In this document: positions 8,607 through 18,472 of the stretch, piece after piece
How positions within the stretch are numbered: the first letter of the stretch is position 1
Layout: each line of letters opens with the position of its first letter
Program-made: the position numbers and the translations under genes
Notes under the pieces: model-generated
Databases searched by the model: none
Seen by the model: the letters and a program-made list of their open reading frames with translations, nothing else
Told to the model about the DNA's origin: nothing
Source: Halolamina pelagica
GTDB taxonomy: Archaea > Halobacteriota > Halobacteria > Halobacteriales > Haloferacaceae
Assembly: GCF_001307315.1 (NCBI RefSeq)
Contig: NZ_LGUC01000001.1
Span: 1,736,001 to 1,800,000 of the forward strand
Reading direction: 5' to 3'
DNA length: 64,000 nucleotides

Positions 8607-8656
8607 GTCGTCGGACCCACCGCGGGATTCATGCACGCGGATCACTTACGTCAACC

Positions 8657-10001
8657 ATGGACGAAACCGGGGTGACAGCCAGCTATCCCTGCTGATCGTG
8701 CCGTCGTCGCCAAGCGCGTCGACGAAGGCGAGGCCGACCTCGAGGAGATCACGGAGCTGACCCGCGCCGCCGACTACGAGGTCGTCGGCGAACTCACCCA
8801 GCGGCGCACACAGGACGCCGCCTACCACTTCGGCGAGGGGAAGGTCGACGAACTGGCCGCCCTCGTTCGGGCGACCGACGCCGACACTGTCGTCGTCGAC
8901 AACGAGATGGGCCCGTTCCAGACGTACAACGTGGGCCAGAAGCTCCCCGAGGGCGTCGACGTGCTCGATCGCTTCACGCTCATCCTCGAAGTGTTCGGCC
9001 AGCGCGCCCAGACGCGCAAAGCCCAACTCCAGGTCGAACTCGCGGAACTGCGCTACGAACTACCGCGGGCCGAAGCCAAAGCCAGCCTCGCCAAGCGCGA
9101 CGAGCGCCCCGGCTTCATGGGGCTGGGCGAGTACGACGAGTCGCGCGAGCAGGACATCAAAAACCGCATCTCCCGAATCTCGGAGGAGCTCGATCGGATC
9201 GCCGAGAAAGAGGAGAAGCGCCGGGCCCAGCGCCGCGACCAGGGGTTCGACCTCGTGGCGCTGGCGGGCTACACCAACGCGGGCAAGTCGACGCTGCTGC
9301 GCCGACTCGCCTCGGAGTTGGATGTCGACGAGAACGAGGACCGACACCCGGACCTCGACGAGACCGCGGAGTCCGAAGACCGGCTGTTCACCACCCTCGG
9401 TACCACCACCCGCAAGGCCGACACCGGCACGCGCGAGGTGCTGCTGACCGACACCGTGGGGTTCGTCTCCGACCTGCCCCACTGGCTGGTGGAGTCGTTC
9501 AAGTCGACGCTCGACTCCGTCTACCACGCCGACCTCGTGTTGCTGGTCGTCGACGCGTCCGAGCCGGTCGAGGAGATGCGCCAGAAGCTCGTCACCTCCC
9601 ACGACACGCTGTCGGACCGCAACGAGGCGCCGATCGTCACGGTGTTCAACAAGGCCGACAAGCTGACCGACCCCGAGATCGAGCGCCGGACGCGCGCGCT
9701 CTCGGCGCTGGCGCCGAACCCCGTGATCGTCTCGGGCAAGACCGGCGAGCACGTCGACGCGCTCCGCGAGCGCGTCGAGCGCGAACTGCCGGACTGGGAG
9801 CAGGAGCGCCTGCTCCTCCCGGTCAGCGACGAGGCGATGAGCGTCGTCTCCTGGATCCACGACAACGGCAACGTCCACGAGGAGTCCTACGGCGACGAGC
9901 AGGTCGTCGTGGAGTTCGAGGCGCCGCCGGCCGTGGTGTCGAAGGCGCGCTCGAAAGCCGCGGAACTGGAGCCGCCGACCGCCGAGGCCGGCGAGGCCTG
10001 A
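8657..10001 (+). CDS. hflX: GTPase HflX, N-terminus frameshifted in this sequence
   Basis: A ribosome-associated GTPase. HflX N-domain sequence (RAVVAKRVDEGEADLEEI, then ERPGFMGLGEYDESREQDIK) precedes a G domain with G1 GYTNAGKST, G3 DTVGF and G4 NKAD, followed by the C-terminal domain. The frame for the N-domain has no start codon of its own. Adding one G at 8669-8672 and one C at 8687-8689 joins it to ATG 8657, giving MDETGGDSQLSPADRAVVAK. The uninterrupted part starts only at the internal ATG 8907. Haloarchaeal HflX proteins are about 430-450 residues, as restored here. Confidence 0.85.
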
Positions 10002-10120
10002 CCGCTCGGGCGCGCCGTTTCTCTCCCGAGGACGATACGAGGCACCGATAGCCGCAGGGTGGATCCGAGTCACTCGTCGATTCCGTAGTTTGACGTTCTG
10101 GCTGCTCGAACCGCAAGTCG

Positions 10121-11373
10121 ATGGTCGACCCACTCACCGACCCGCTCACCGAGGTCCTCGTACATCTCCTCGTCGGCGTCGCACTCGGCGCACTCGTGGG
10201 GCTGGAACGGGAGCAGAGCGAGTCGGGAGGGACGTTCGCGGGGAGTCGGACGTTCCCCCTGTTCGCGCTTTACGGCGGACTCGTCAGCGGCTTCTTCCCG
10301 AGGCTGCTGCCGATCGCGCTCGGCCTCCTCGTCGTCCCGCTCACCGTCGCCTACGCCGGGAAGGTCTGGCAGGAGGGGACCTCGGGCTGACAACTCTGAT
10401 GGCCGCGCTGCTCACCGCGGTACTGGGTGCTACTGCGATGCACTCCGACTCGGGGGCGATCACCGCGATAATCGGCGGCGGCGCCGTCACGGTGCTCCTC
10501 TCGGTCAAGGAGCAGCTCCACGAGTTCGCCGACCAGTTCGACGAGACCGAACGCCTGGCGTCGATGAAGTTCGTCCTCGTGGTCTTGGTCGTTCTCCCGG
10601 CGCTTCCGGGGCGGTCACTCGACGTCCTCTACGGACTGAACCCGCGGTTCATCTGGCTGATGGTCGTGTTCGTCACCGGACTGGGGTTCGTCGCGTACGT
10701 GCTCGGACGGTTCCTCGGGCCGACACGGAGCATCGCGGTTACCGGGATCGTCGGCGGCTTCGTCTCCTCGACGGCGACGACGGTCTCGATGGCGGGGAAG
10801 GCGACACAGAACGAGGGACTGTATCACGTCTGTGCGTTCGCGGTCGTGGTCGCGTCCATCGTGATGTTCCCACGGGCGCTCGTCGAGGTTGCGGTCGTCA
10901 ACCCGCGTCTGCTCTCGAGTGTCGCGGTTCCGTTGGGAGTGATGACGTTCGTTGGGGTCGTCGCCGCGGGAGCGTTGTACTGGCACACGAGAACCGACGA
11001 GACGGTCGAACCCGACGAGCTGCGGAACCCGTTCCGACTTCGGCCGGCGCTTCTCTTCGGCGCGATCTTCGCCGTCGTGCTCCTCGTTTCCGAATCCGCA
11101 CACGAGTGGTTCGGGACGTCGGGCATCTACGCCACGGCGTTTCTCTCCGGGCTGGCGGACGTCGACGCGATGACGATCACGTTGAGTAAACTCGCTGCCG
11201 ACGGAACGATCTCGACACGTGTCGCCACCACGGGGATCGTCATCGCCGCAACTGCGAACACGTTTCTCAAGGCGGCGTTGGCGTGGGCTCTCGGTACCGA
11301 CCGGCTGGGTCGGCTCGTCTCCCTGGTCCTCGGTGTGGTCGTCGCGAGTGGACTCGTTCTCGTCGCCGTGTAG
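10121..11373 (+). CDS. MgtC/DUF4010 family membrane protein, frameshifted
   Basis: The first 89 residues (VHLLVGVALGALVGLERE) carry the MgtC/SapB N-terminal signature. The remainder, in another frame from GDLGLTTLMAALLTAVLGAT, is the DUF4010 membrane domain, including FVSSTATTVSMAGKA. Adding one G to the run at 10375-10378 fuses them into about 417 residues with 11-12 TM segments, the usual length for this family. The role is uncertain; it is a membrane protein sometimes linked to magnesium or envelope stress. The break is probably a sequencing deletion. Confidence 0.75.
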
Positions 11374-11415
11374 CGTCCCCGCAGGCTTCAATACGGTCCG
11401 AGTGGGGCCCGACGA

Positions 11416-11973
11416 CTACCCCGACGGCTCCCGTTTCTCCTTGCTCACCACTTCGACGCCCGAGATCTGCGTCCCGGGGTAGCCGCTGGCTTCGACCGCG
11501 TCGCGCTCCTCGACGACCTCCTTCTCCGCCGCCTTCACCATGTCCCAGACGACGCCGAGCCCGGTCGTCACGCCCTGGATCGCCTCCATCTCGCAGCCGG
11601 TCTTGCCGGTCGTTTCGACGGCGACTTCGAGTTCGATCCGGTCGGCTTCGACCGTGAACTCGGTGTCGACGTTCGTGATCGGGATCTGGTGGCACATCGG
11701 GACCGTCTCCCAGGTGTGCTTGACGGCCTGGATCGCGCCGATGCGGCCGGTCGCGAGCACGTCACCCTTCCCGATCTCGTCGGCGCGGACGGCGTCGATC
11801 GTGGACTCGGTCAGGTGTATCTCGCCACGCGCGACCGCGCGACGGCCCGTGTCTGGTTTCTCGCCCACGTCGACCATCTGTACGTCGCCGCTCTCGGTGG
11901 TGTGGGTCAGTTCGGTGTCGGAACCGGCGCCGGTGGCGCCACCGGCGTCGTCGGGATCGGCGTTCTCACTCAT
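11416..11973 (-). CDS. moaC: Cyclic pyranopterin monophosphate synthase MoaC
   Basis: A 185-residue enzyme of molybdenum cofactor biosynthesis, converting the GTP-derived cyclohydro intermediate to cPMP. Family motifs are clear: MVDVGEKPDTGRRAVARGEI, AVKHTWETVPMCHQIPI and GKTGCEMEAIQGVTTGL, covering the catalytic Lys and the MCH substrate loop. An acidic haloarchaeal extension of about 30 residues precedes the core. Its first 8 nt overlap the end of the NAD(P)HX repair gene upstream, so the two are translationally coupled. Confidence 0.93.
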   Translation of the reverse strand: MSENADPDDAGGATGAGSDTELTHTTESGDVQMVDVGEKPDTGRRAVARGEIHLTESTIDAVRADEIGKGDVLATGRIGAIQAVKHTWETVPMCHQIPITNVDTEFTVEADRIELEVAVETTGKTGCEMEAIQGVTTGLGVVWDMVKAAEKEVVEERDAVEASGYPGTQISGVEVVSKEKREPSG

Positions 11974-13417
11974 CGGTTCCTCCCTCGAGCGCCAGCGGGA
12001 TGGTCTCTTGGAGTTCCGTCGCGCGCAGGCCGTCGCCGCGATCCAGCAGTTCCGCGGCGCGACCGTTGACGTAGCTGCCCACGCAGGCGGCTTCGAACGG
12101 CTCCGCCCGGGCGAGCAGCGCGGCGACGACGCCCGCCAGCGTGTCGCCGGTGCCACCGACGGTCATCCCGGGCGTCCCAGCGCCGCAGCGCCGGTGGGTC
12201 TCGCCGTCGGTGATCACGTCGACGGCGCCTTTCGCGAGGATCGTGTGCCCGAGATCGGCGGCGAGCTCACGGATCTCGTCGGCCTGGGCGACGAGGTCGT
12301 CGGTTTCGGGGCCGCCGAGCGCCGCCAACTCGGAGCGGTTCGGCGTGAGCACCAACTCCGCGTCGGTGTCGACCGCCGGCACCAGCGCCAGCGCGTCGGC
12401 GTCGACGACCGCGGTCCCCGAGAACGCCGCGAGGAACTGCTCGGCGGCCGCTTCGGTCTCCGGATGGCGACCCAGTCCCGGCCCGAGAATCACGATGTCG
12501 TCGTGAGCCTCGGCCGTCTCGACCAGGTCCGGGACGTGCTCGGGCGCGAGGTGGTCGGCTTCGCTCTCGTCGCCGGCGCCGCCGTAGGGCTGCACGATCA
12601 AGTCCTCGGAGTAGCCCGCGATCGGGTCGAACACCGACTGCGGGCAGGCGACGAACGCGAGGTCCGCGCCGGCCGACAGCGACGCCCCGGCGGCGAGCGC
12701 TGGCGCGCCGGTGTAGGGGCCGCCGCCGATCACGAACGTCCGGCCGCTGTCGCCTTTGCGGTCGCCGCCGGCGCCCAGAACCGCGAGATCACCCGGCCCG
12801 ACTGCCCCTTCCGCGTCGGCCGGGATCCCGATGTCGGCGACGGTCACGTCCGAGTGGTCGGCGAGCCCGGGCTTCAGGTCGTGGAACGTGACGACGTGTT
12901 CCGCCTCGACGGCGCCAGCGGCGGCCGCCCCGGTGTCGGGATCGACCCCGGAGGGCACGTCGACCGCGAGTACGGGCGCTTCGGCGTCGGTGATGGCCTG
13001 GGCGACAGTCGCTTCCGGTTCACGGAGGTCGCCCGTGATCCCCGTTCCCAGCATCGCGTCGACGATCAGGTCCGGATCGTCGAGAGCAAACCCGCGGGAG
13101 TCCGTCACCAGCGCTGCCGCCGTCGCTCCAGCCTCGAGCACGTCCCAGTTCGCGCGGGCGATCTCGGTGGTGATGCTCTCCGGGCGCCCCAGGAGCTGGA
13201 CCGTCACGTCCCGATCGTCGAGGAACCGGGCCGCCACGAGGCCGTCACCGCCGTTGTTCCCGCGTCCGCAGATCAGCGCCACGCGGTCGCCGCGGCTCGT
13301 GAGTTCGCGAACCCGTCGGGCGACAGCGTTGCCCGAGGACTCCATCAACGCCCGGAGCGGCACGCCGAGCGCCGCGGCGTTGCGGTCGACCGCGGCCATG
13401 CGCCTGCTCGTGATCAT
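11966..13417 (-). CDS. nnr: Bifunctional NAD(P)H-hydrate epimerase / ADP-dependent dehydratase
   Basis: A 483-residue fusion that repairs hydrated NADH/NADPH. The N-terminal YjeF_N epimerase half (residues about 1-210) has LICGRGNNGGDGLVAARFL and VDAMLGTGITG. The C-terminal ribokinase-like dehydratase half has VILGPGLGRHPET, VVDADAL, LTPNRSE and the catalytic loop GTPGMTVGGTGDTLAGVVA. The start MITSRRMAAVDRN is the usual one for the family; an upstream in-frame Met would add 18 non-conserved residues. It precedes moaC with an 8-nt overlap. Confidence 0.92.
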   Translation of the reverse strand: MITSRRMAAVDRNAAALGVPLRALMESSGNAVARRVRELTSRGDRVALICGRGNNGGDGLVAARFLDDRDVTVQLLGRPESITTEIARANWDVLEAGATAAALVTDSRGFALDDPDLIVDAMLGTGITGDLREPEATVAQAITDAEAPVLAVDVPSGVDPDTGAAAAGAVEAEHVVTFHDLKPGLADHSDVTVADIGIPADAEGAVGPGDLAVLGAGGDRKGDSGRTFVIGGGPYTGAPALAAGASLSAGADLAFVACPQSVFDPIAGYSEDLIVQPYGGAGDESEADHLAPEHVPDLVETAEAHDDIVILGPGLGRHPETEAAAEQFLAAFSGTAVVDADALALVPAVDTDAELVLTPNRSELAALGGPETDDLVAQADEIRELAADLGHTILAKGAVDVITDGETHRRCGAGTPGMTVGGTGDTLAGVVAALLARAEPFEAACVGSYVNGRAAELLDRGDGLRATELQETIPLALEGGTDE

Positions 13418-13497
13418 ACATCCGGCTTCGGCGTGGGCCGGATTAAGGGTGTGGGCAACGCCGGAACGCATACCGGGCCGGCCGCCCGAGGCCAGGT

Positions 13498-14327
13498 GTG
13501 AAGCAGTTCCCGCCGCTGCCGGTCATCGACGACGATGCGGCGCCGACGTTCGAGGGGCATCTCTGGCTGCTGGAAGTTGTCGAAGGGACGCCGCTCCGGT
13601 TCCAACTGCAGCAGTCCGGCGCGATCCGCTTCGGCGGCGCCCACGGGACGTGGGCCGACGATGCCATCCCTCGCCCCTGCCGGCGTGCAGTTCGGCACGT
13701 CCGGGAGCGACTCGACCGCCGGGCGCTGCGGCGTGCCGTCGACGACGTGACGGCGCTGACGTTTCTGGGGCGGGCGACCCACCGGGAGCGGATCGACTAC
13801 GACTGGGAGCGCCTGCCGCCGTTTCTGGGGCGGACGTGTGGTCGAGCGACGCCGACGCGTTTCGCCCGCCATCGGCGAGCGAGGCCATCTACGACCGGCT
13901 CGGTCTCGACCCGTACAACCCGATCGCACAGGAGGTCAAGGGCCGCGACTTCGACCCGACTGCGTACGACCGTCCGGCGTCAGCGTGGTACGACGGCCCA
14001 GTGGCGGCGGTAGAAGTTCGCGACAAGCGCGGGAACCGTGGACTGCTCGAACATTCTGAAAGTTCTGTACAGTCCAGCGGTGTGGTCGACGCGACGGACG
14101 CCGAATCGCTGGCCGAGGCGGTTGCGACGGCGCAGCGCTTCGAACGAGTCGTGGCACGGCTGCGAGATCGCGGTCGGCAACCGACCGTCGACGAACTGCG
14201 GGAGCGCGTGCTGGAAGACGTCTACCGTGAGGACCACGGCCGGCTGTTCGACCGGGAGCAGCCGATCGACGAGTCGGCGTTCCGCGCGGCCGTCGCGACG
14301 CACGCTCAGCGGTTCCTCCGTGAGTGA
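13498..14327 (+). CDS. RNA-ligase-like nucleotidyltransferase-fold protein, frameshifted
   Basis: It starts with GTG (MKQFPPLPVIDDDAAPTFEG). The second half, from ADVWSSDADAFRPPSASEAI, lies in another frame. One extra G at 13827-13830 gives a 276-residue protein. The layout (GHLWLLEVVEGTPLRF, then IDYDWERLPPFLG, then SAWYDGPVAAVEVRDKRGNR) follows the haloarchaeal RNA_ligase-family pattern from memory. The adenylation motif position reads EVVEG instead of the classical KxDG, and the later EGxV motif reads AAVE, so catalytic activity is doubtful. Confidence 0.55.
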
Positions 14328-14339
14328 CGAGCCGCCGCG

Positions 14340-15740
14340 TCAGGCGCCGTCCCACACGACCGCTGTGGGGTCCGTCGTCGAGACGAGCCGCTCGATGTCC
14401 GGGGCAGCGAGCGCCTCGCCGTACAGGCGGGCGTCGTAGAGCCGCCCCTCGTACGTCGGGTCGTGGACGCCGGTGTCCCTGTCGCGGTAGTGATACCCCA
14501 GCGCGGCGCCGATCTCGGCGACGTGCAGCGGGTAGCCGTCCTCGGTCTCGTCGACGAGTTCGCCGTCGAGGTACAGCCGGGCGACCGACTCGTCGTACGT
14601 GTACGCGACGTGCTGCCACCGGCCCTCCACCAGGCTACTGAGCGGGACGGCGGTGAAGGCACGCTGCTCGGCGTTATCGGGGTCGTACACGGTGCCGTGA
14701 AGTTTGCCCCGGCGGAGCGCGACGGCGAGGTAGTCCCACTTCAGCAGGATCTGCCACCCGCCGCCGAGATCAGTCGGCCGCATCCAGAACGCGACCGTGC
14801 AGGCGTCCTCGGTACCGTAAGCGGGCGTCCGGAGCTTCCCACCGTCGATCGCGTAACCGCTCGCGAGTAGCGCCTCCGCCGGCCCGTCGGGCTCGCCGGA
14901 GTCGGCGGCGACCGCCGAGGTCTCGCCGAACGGCGGCGTGGCGTCGCCGATGCCGCCGAACCGGGCGTCGGCGTCGAGTTCGCGAACCTGCTCCTGATGG
15001 TCCGTCGCGTCGCGCCGAATCGCCCTGAAGCGCTCCGTGGCCCACGCGGCCGCCGCGCCGTCGTTTCGGAGGACAGCGTGGAGTCGGCCGTCGTCGTAGG
15101 TGAGCAGGAACGCCTCCCGTTCGTCGCCGGCCCGACAGATGGCGAGCGCGTACTCCGGAACGCTGCCGACCGAGACCCTCCCGTTCTCGCCCAGCGCGAC
15201 CGCCCGGAGCCACCCGGGAAACGTCGACGACAGCGTCTCGAACAGCGACGGCGAGACGACCAAGTCGGTGTCGCCGCCGTCGTTTGCCCGCTCGTAGAGC
15301 GTCTCGAGCTGCTCCGGACGGGCGATCTGTGAAGCCACCGCCTGGACCTCGTCGGCGGTCCGAAGCGCCGAGCCCAGTGCCGCGAGCAGCCGCATGCCGT
15401 CGGCCGCGGCGACCAGCGATACGTCCGCGCCGCGGAGGAACTCGACGGCCACATCGCTCTCCTTCCACAGCGGCGTCAGCGCCGGCGCCGCCGTCGCGAT
15501 GGCGTCGGCGTCGCGCTCGAACTCGCGGGAGCACTGGAGGGCGAGCACGCCCACGAGCGTGGTTTCGTAGCCGCCGCTGACCTGGCGGACCATCTCGTTG
15601 TCGATCAGTTCCTCGATCGCGCGGTCGATGGTCGAGCGCGATGCAGCAACCCGATCCAACAGGTCCCGCTTGGCGAGTGGGCCGTCCCGGAGGTAGTCGA
15701 GGATCGTCGACCGACGCTGTGCGATGTGGAGTATCGTCAT
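14340..15740 (-). CDS. HTH transcriptional regulator with C-terminal LamG domain
   Basis: A 466-residue protein. Residues 1-75 form a winged helix (RRSTILDYLRDGPLAKRDLL, then RSTIDRAIEELIDNEMVRQV). Residues about 80-260 resemble the middle domain of FilR1/DUF1724-type archaeal regulators. Residues about 310-455 are a concanavalin-like LamG domain (ACTVAFWMRPTDLGGGW, then ARLYLDGELVDETEDG, ending RLYDARLYGEALAAPDIERL). The start MTILHIAQRR is preferred over an upstream basic stretch. It lies next to the pentose-oxidation genes, so control by sugar or glycan binding is a reasonable inference. Confidence 0.72.
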   Translation of the reverse strand: MTILHIAQRRSTILDYLRDGPLAKRDLLDRVAASRSTIDRAIEELIDNEMVRQVSGGYETTLVGVLALQCSREFERDADAIATAAPALTPLWKESDVAVEFLRGADVSLVAAADGMRLLAALGSALRTADEVQAVASQIARPEQLETLYERANDGGDTDLVVSPSLFETLSSTFPGWLRAVALGENGRVSVGSVPEYALAICRAGDEREAFLLTYDDGRLHAVLRNDGAAAAWATERFRAIRRDATDHQEQVRELDADARFGGIGDATPPFGETSAVAADSGEPDGPAEALLASGYAIDGGKLRTPAYGTEDACTVAFWMRPTDLGGGWQILLKWDYLAVALRRGKLHGTVYDPDNAEQRAFTAVPLSSLVEGRWQHVAYTYDESVARLYLDGELVDETEDGYPLHVAEIGAALGYHYRDRDTGVHDPTYEGRLYDARLYGEALAAPDIERLVSTTDPTAVVWDGA

Positions 15741-15986
15741 GTGGAGCGAAACCGAGCGAACGAACCCGCGTCGCGAAGACCGATAAACCCGTTGACAGCG
15801 CCGGCCGTTCACGCGGTGACGAACTTCGCCACACGATGGGGTAACGAGGTTGAGTCACTGACCTCGGTACGTCGCCGTAGGGAGGTGGGGACCGGCGACG
15901 TGCAACCCGACGGACCACCGTCGCCGCGGCTGTGCTGCAGCCCGCGTCGACGACGAGTTTTCCACGTTCCGACCGCTGGGTACTGG

Positions 15987-16849
15987 TCAGACTTCCACGA
16001 CCGGGTTCACCAGCTCGCCGATGCCTTCGATGTCGATCCGCACGGTGTCCCCTGGCTGGAGTGTGAACGCCTCGTCGGGGACGAGCGAGGTGCCAGTGAG
16101 CAGTACGCCCATCTCCGGCACCGCGTTGTGCGCCCGCCAGTATCCGACGAGCTCCTCGCAGGTGCGGGCCATCTCGGCGGTCGAGGTCGCGTCGTCGAAC
16201 ACCGTCTCGCCGTCGCGCTCGATCCGCATCGACATCCCGAGATCGTGGGGGTCGTCGACCCCGCCGGCACCGACGACGCAGGGACCGAGCGCACAGCAGC
16301 GGTCGTACACCTTCGCCTGCGGGAGGTACAGCGGGTTCTCGCCCTCGATAGCGCGGCTGCTCACGTCGTTGCCGACCGTGTAGCCGACGATCTCGCCGTC
16401 GTACAGCACCAGCCCGAGTTCGGGTTCGGGGACGTTCCAGTCCGAGTCCCCCTGACGCCGACGGCTTCCCGTGGTCCGACGGTCCGGCTCGGGGTGGCCT
16501 TGAAGAAGATCTCCGGCCGCTCGGCGTCGTACACGTCGAGGTACACGTCCGCCATCCCGCTCTCCGCCTCGCGAGCCTGCTCGCTGATCTCGTAGGTCAC
16601 GCCCGCGGCCCACACTTCTTCGGCCCGAACCGGGCGTTCGAGGTCGACGATGGAGAACTCGACGACGGGGGCGTCGTCGAGCAGGTCGGCGGCCAGCGAA
16701 TCGACGCGAGCGCCGGCCACGTCGGCGGCCGCGGCGAGATCGCGGAACGACCGCAGTCGGGGCTTGACCGCGGTGAGGTCGTGGGCGCGGTCGCGGGCGA
16801 CGACGAGCAGGTGCGCGTCGCCGTTGCGTTCGGTGCGGTAGTAGCGCAT
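15987..16849 (-). CDS. xacE: 2-keto-3-deoxy-pentonate dehydratase (FAH superfamily), frameshifted
   Basis: It probably dehydrates 2-keto-3-deoxy-D-xylonate (or L-arabinonate) to alpha-ketoglutarate semialdehyde. The FAH-fold motifs are split: VWAAGVTYEISEQARE and PEIFFKATPSRTVGP are in the first frame; PELGLVLYDGEIVGYTVGND and LTGTSLVPDEAFTLQPGD are in the second. Adding one base to the C run at 16448-16452 (G on the coding strand) restores about 287 residues, the normal size. It is divergent from xacF with a mirrored promoter, which supports the pathway assignment. Confidence 0.8.
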
Positions 16850-16870
16850 GCGAGACCTGCGGTCCGTGGT

Positions 16871-16918
16871 GGGCATAAATCTCCTGTCACCTGGCACCCG
16901 AGGTAAAGCATTATGCCC
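16871..16918. promoter_or_regulatory. Mirrored divergent promoters of xacE and xacF
   Basis: GGGCATAA at 16871-16878 and its exact reverse complement TTATGCCC at 16911-16918 sit 22-29 nt from the two opposite start codons (xacE 16849, xacF 16940). This is where a TATA box lies for a leaderless haloarchaeal transcript. The 8-nt inverted repeat may be simply the two core promoters, or also a regulator site covering both. Confidence 0.6.
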
Positions 16919-16939
16919 GGACCGCCACAACGTGAGTGT

Positions 16940-18376
16940 ATGACGAAGCGCTCCAACCTCATCGACGGCGAGTGGACCGACGCCGAGAGCGGCGACACGT
17001 TCGACACGTACGACCCCGCGAGCCCCGACGAGGTGGTCGGAACCTACCCCGAGTCGGCGGCCGCGGACGCCGAGCGGGCCGTCGAGGCCGCGGCAGCCGC
17101 GACCGAGGAGTGGGGCTCGACGCCCGGCCCGAAGCGCGGCCGGATCCTCTCGCGAGCGAGCAGCATTCTGGCCGACCGCAAGGGCGAACTGGCCGAACTG
17201 CTGGTCCGCGAGGAAGGGAAGACCGAGCGCGAAGCCGGCGGCGAAGTCCAGCGCGCGATCGACATCTTCGACTACTACGGCTCGAAAGCGCGCGACATCG
17301 GCGGGAAGGTGAAAGGCGCCAGCGGCGCCGACACGGTGCTCCGGACCAAGCAGGAGCCGGTCGGCGTCGCCGCCCTCATCACGCCCTGGAACTACCCCGT
17401 CGCCATCCCGGCGTGGAAGATCGCGCCCGCGCTGGCGGCGGGCACCACCGCGGTCATCAAGCCCGCGACGCTCGCGCCGGGCTGTACCCACGCCATCGCC
17501 GAGGCGCTCGACGAAGCAGGGCTGCCCGACGGGGCGCTGAACGTCGTCACCGGCCCGGGGAGCGAGGTGGGCGACACCATCGCGAGTCACGACGCCGTCG
17601 ACGCCGTCTCCTTCACCGGCAGCACCGGCGTCGGCAACGCGGTGTACGACACCGCGACCGCGGACGGCAAGCGCGTCCAGTTGGAGATGGGCGGCAAGAA
17701 CCCGACGATCGTCTCCGACGCCGCCGACGTGGGGACGGCCGCCCGCATCGCCTCGTGGGGCGCCTTCGGCGTGACGGGGCAGGCCTGTACCGCCACCTCC
17801 CGCGCCATCGTCTACGAGGACGTGTACGACGAGTTCGTCGACGCCATCGTCGAACAGGCCGACGGGATCGAGCCCGGCGACGGGTTGGCTGGCGGCGACA
17901 TGGGCCCGCAGGTCACCGAGGACGAACTGGAGGGCACCCTCGACTACGTCGAGATCGGCCGGACGGAGGGTGCGACCCTCGAAACCGGCGGCGAGGCGCT
18001 CGAGCGGGAGGGCCATTTCGTCGAGCCGACAGTGTTCTCGGACGTCGACCCCGACAGCCGACTCGCCCAGGAGGAGATCTTCGGGCCGGTGCTCTCGGTG
18101 ATACAGGTGAGCGGCTACGAGGAGGCCCTCGAGGTGGCAAACGGCGTCGACTACGGCCTCTCGGCGGGGATCGTCACGAACGACCACCACGAGGCCAACA
18201 GCTTCGTCGAGGATATCGACGCCGGCGTCGTGAAAGTCAATCAGCAGACCACCGGCGTGGAGCTCCACATTCCCTTCGGCGGCATGAAGGCCTCCTCCAG
18301 CGAGACCTACCGCGAGCAGGGTGAGGCCGGGATCGACTTCTACACCATCTCGAAGACGGTGTACGACAGCTACTGA
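16940..18376 (+). CDS. xacF: 2,5-dioxovalerate (alpha-ketoglutarate semialdehyde) dehydrogenase
   Basis: A 478-residue NAD(P)-dependent aldehyde dehydrogenase catalysing the last step of oxidative pentose breakdown, giving alpha-ketoglutarate. Catalytic residues are visible: Asn151 in TPWNYP, Lys174 in KPA, Glu249 in LEMGGKNP and Cys283 in GQACTATSR. The start at ATG 16940 is supported by the TATA element about 25 nt upstream; a start at 16913 would sit inside the promoter. It heads a plus-strand run with xylose dehydrogenase and the dehydratase. The substrate is inferred from context. Confidence 0.86.
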   Translation: MTKRSNLIDGEWTDAESGDTFDTYDPASPDEVVGTYPESAAADAERAVEAAAAATEEWGSTPGPKRGRILSRASSILADRKGELAELLVREEGKTEREAGGEVQRAIDIFDYYGSKARDIGGKVKGASGADTVLRTKQEPVGVAALITPWNYPVAIPAWKIAPALAAGTTAVIKPATLAPGCTHAIAEALDEAGLPDGALNVVTGPGSEVGDTIASHDAVDAVSFTGSTGVGNAVYDTATADGKRVQLEMGGKNPTIVSDAADVGTAARIASWGAFGVTGQACTATSRAIVYEDVYDEFVDAIVEQADGIEPGDGLAGGDMGPQVTEDELEGTLDYVEIGRTEGATLETGGEALEREGHFVEPTVFSDVDPDSRLAQEEIFGPVLSVIQVSGYEEALEVANGVDYGLSAGIVTNDHHEANSFVEDIDAGVVKVNQQTTGVELHIPFGGMKASSSETYREQGEAGIDFYTISKTVYDSY

Positions 18377-18472
18377 AGCCGGGTCGGCGTCGACGCCCCC
18401 GTCGCGTTTTTCTTGCTGTCCCGTCTTCCGACTGTCACAACGCCTTTGCTCTGTCGCCACGACGACGCGGCT

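Noticed and set aside
11540..13501. A 653-codon plus-strand reading frame over moaC and the NAD(P)HX repair gene
   Set aside because: It is antisense to two clearly conserved enzymes and has the Arg/His-rich composition typical of GC-rich shadow frames.
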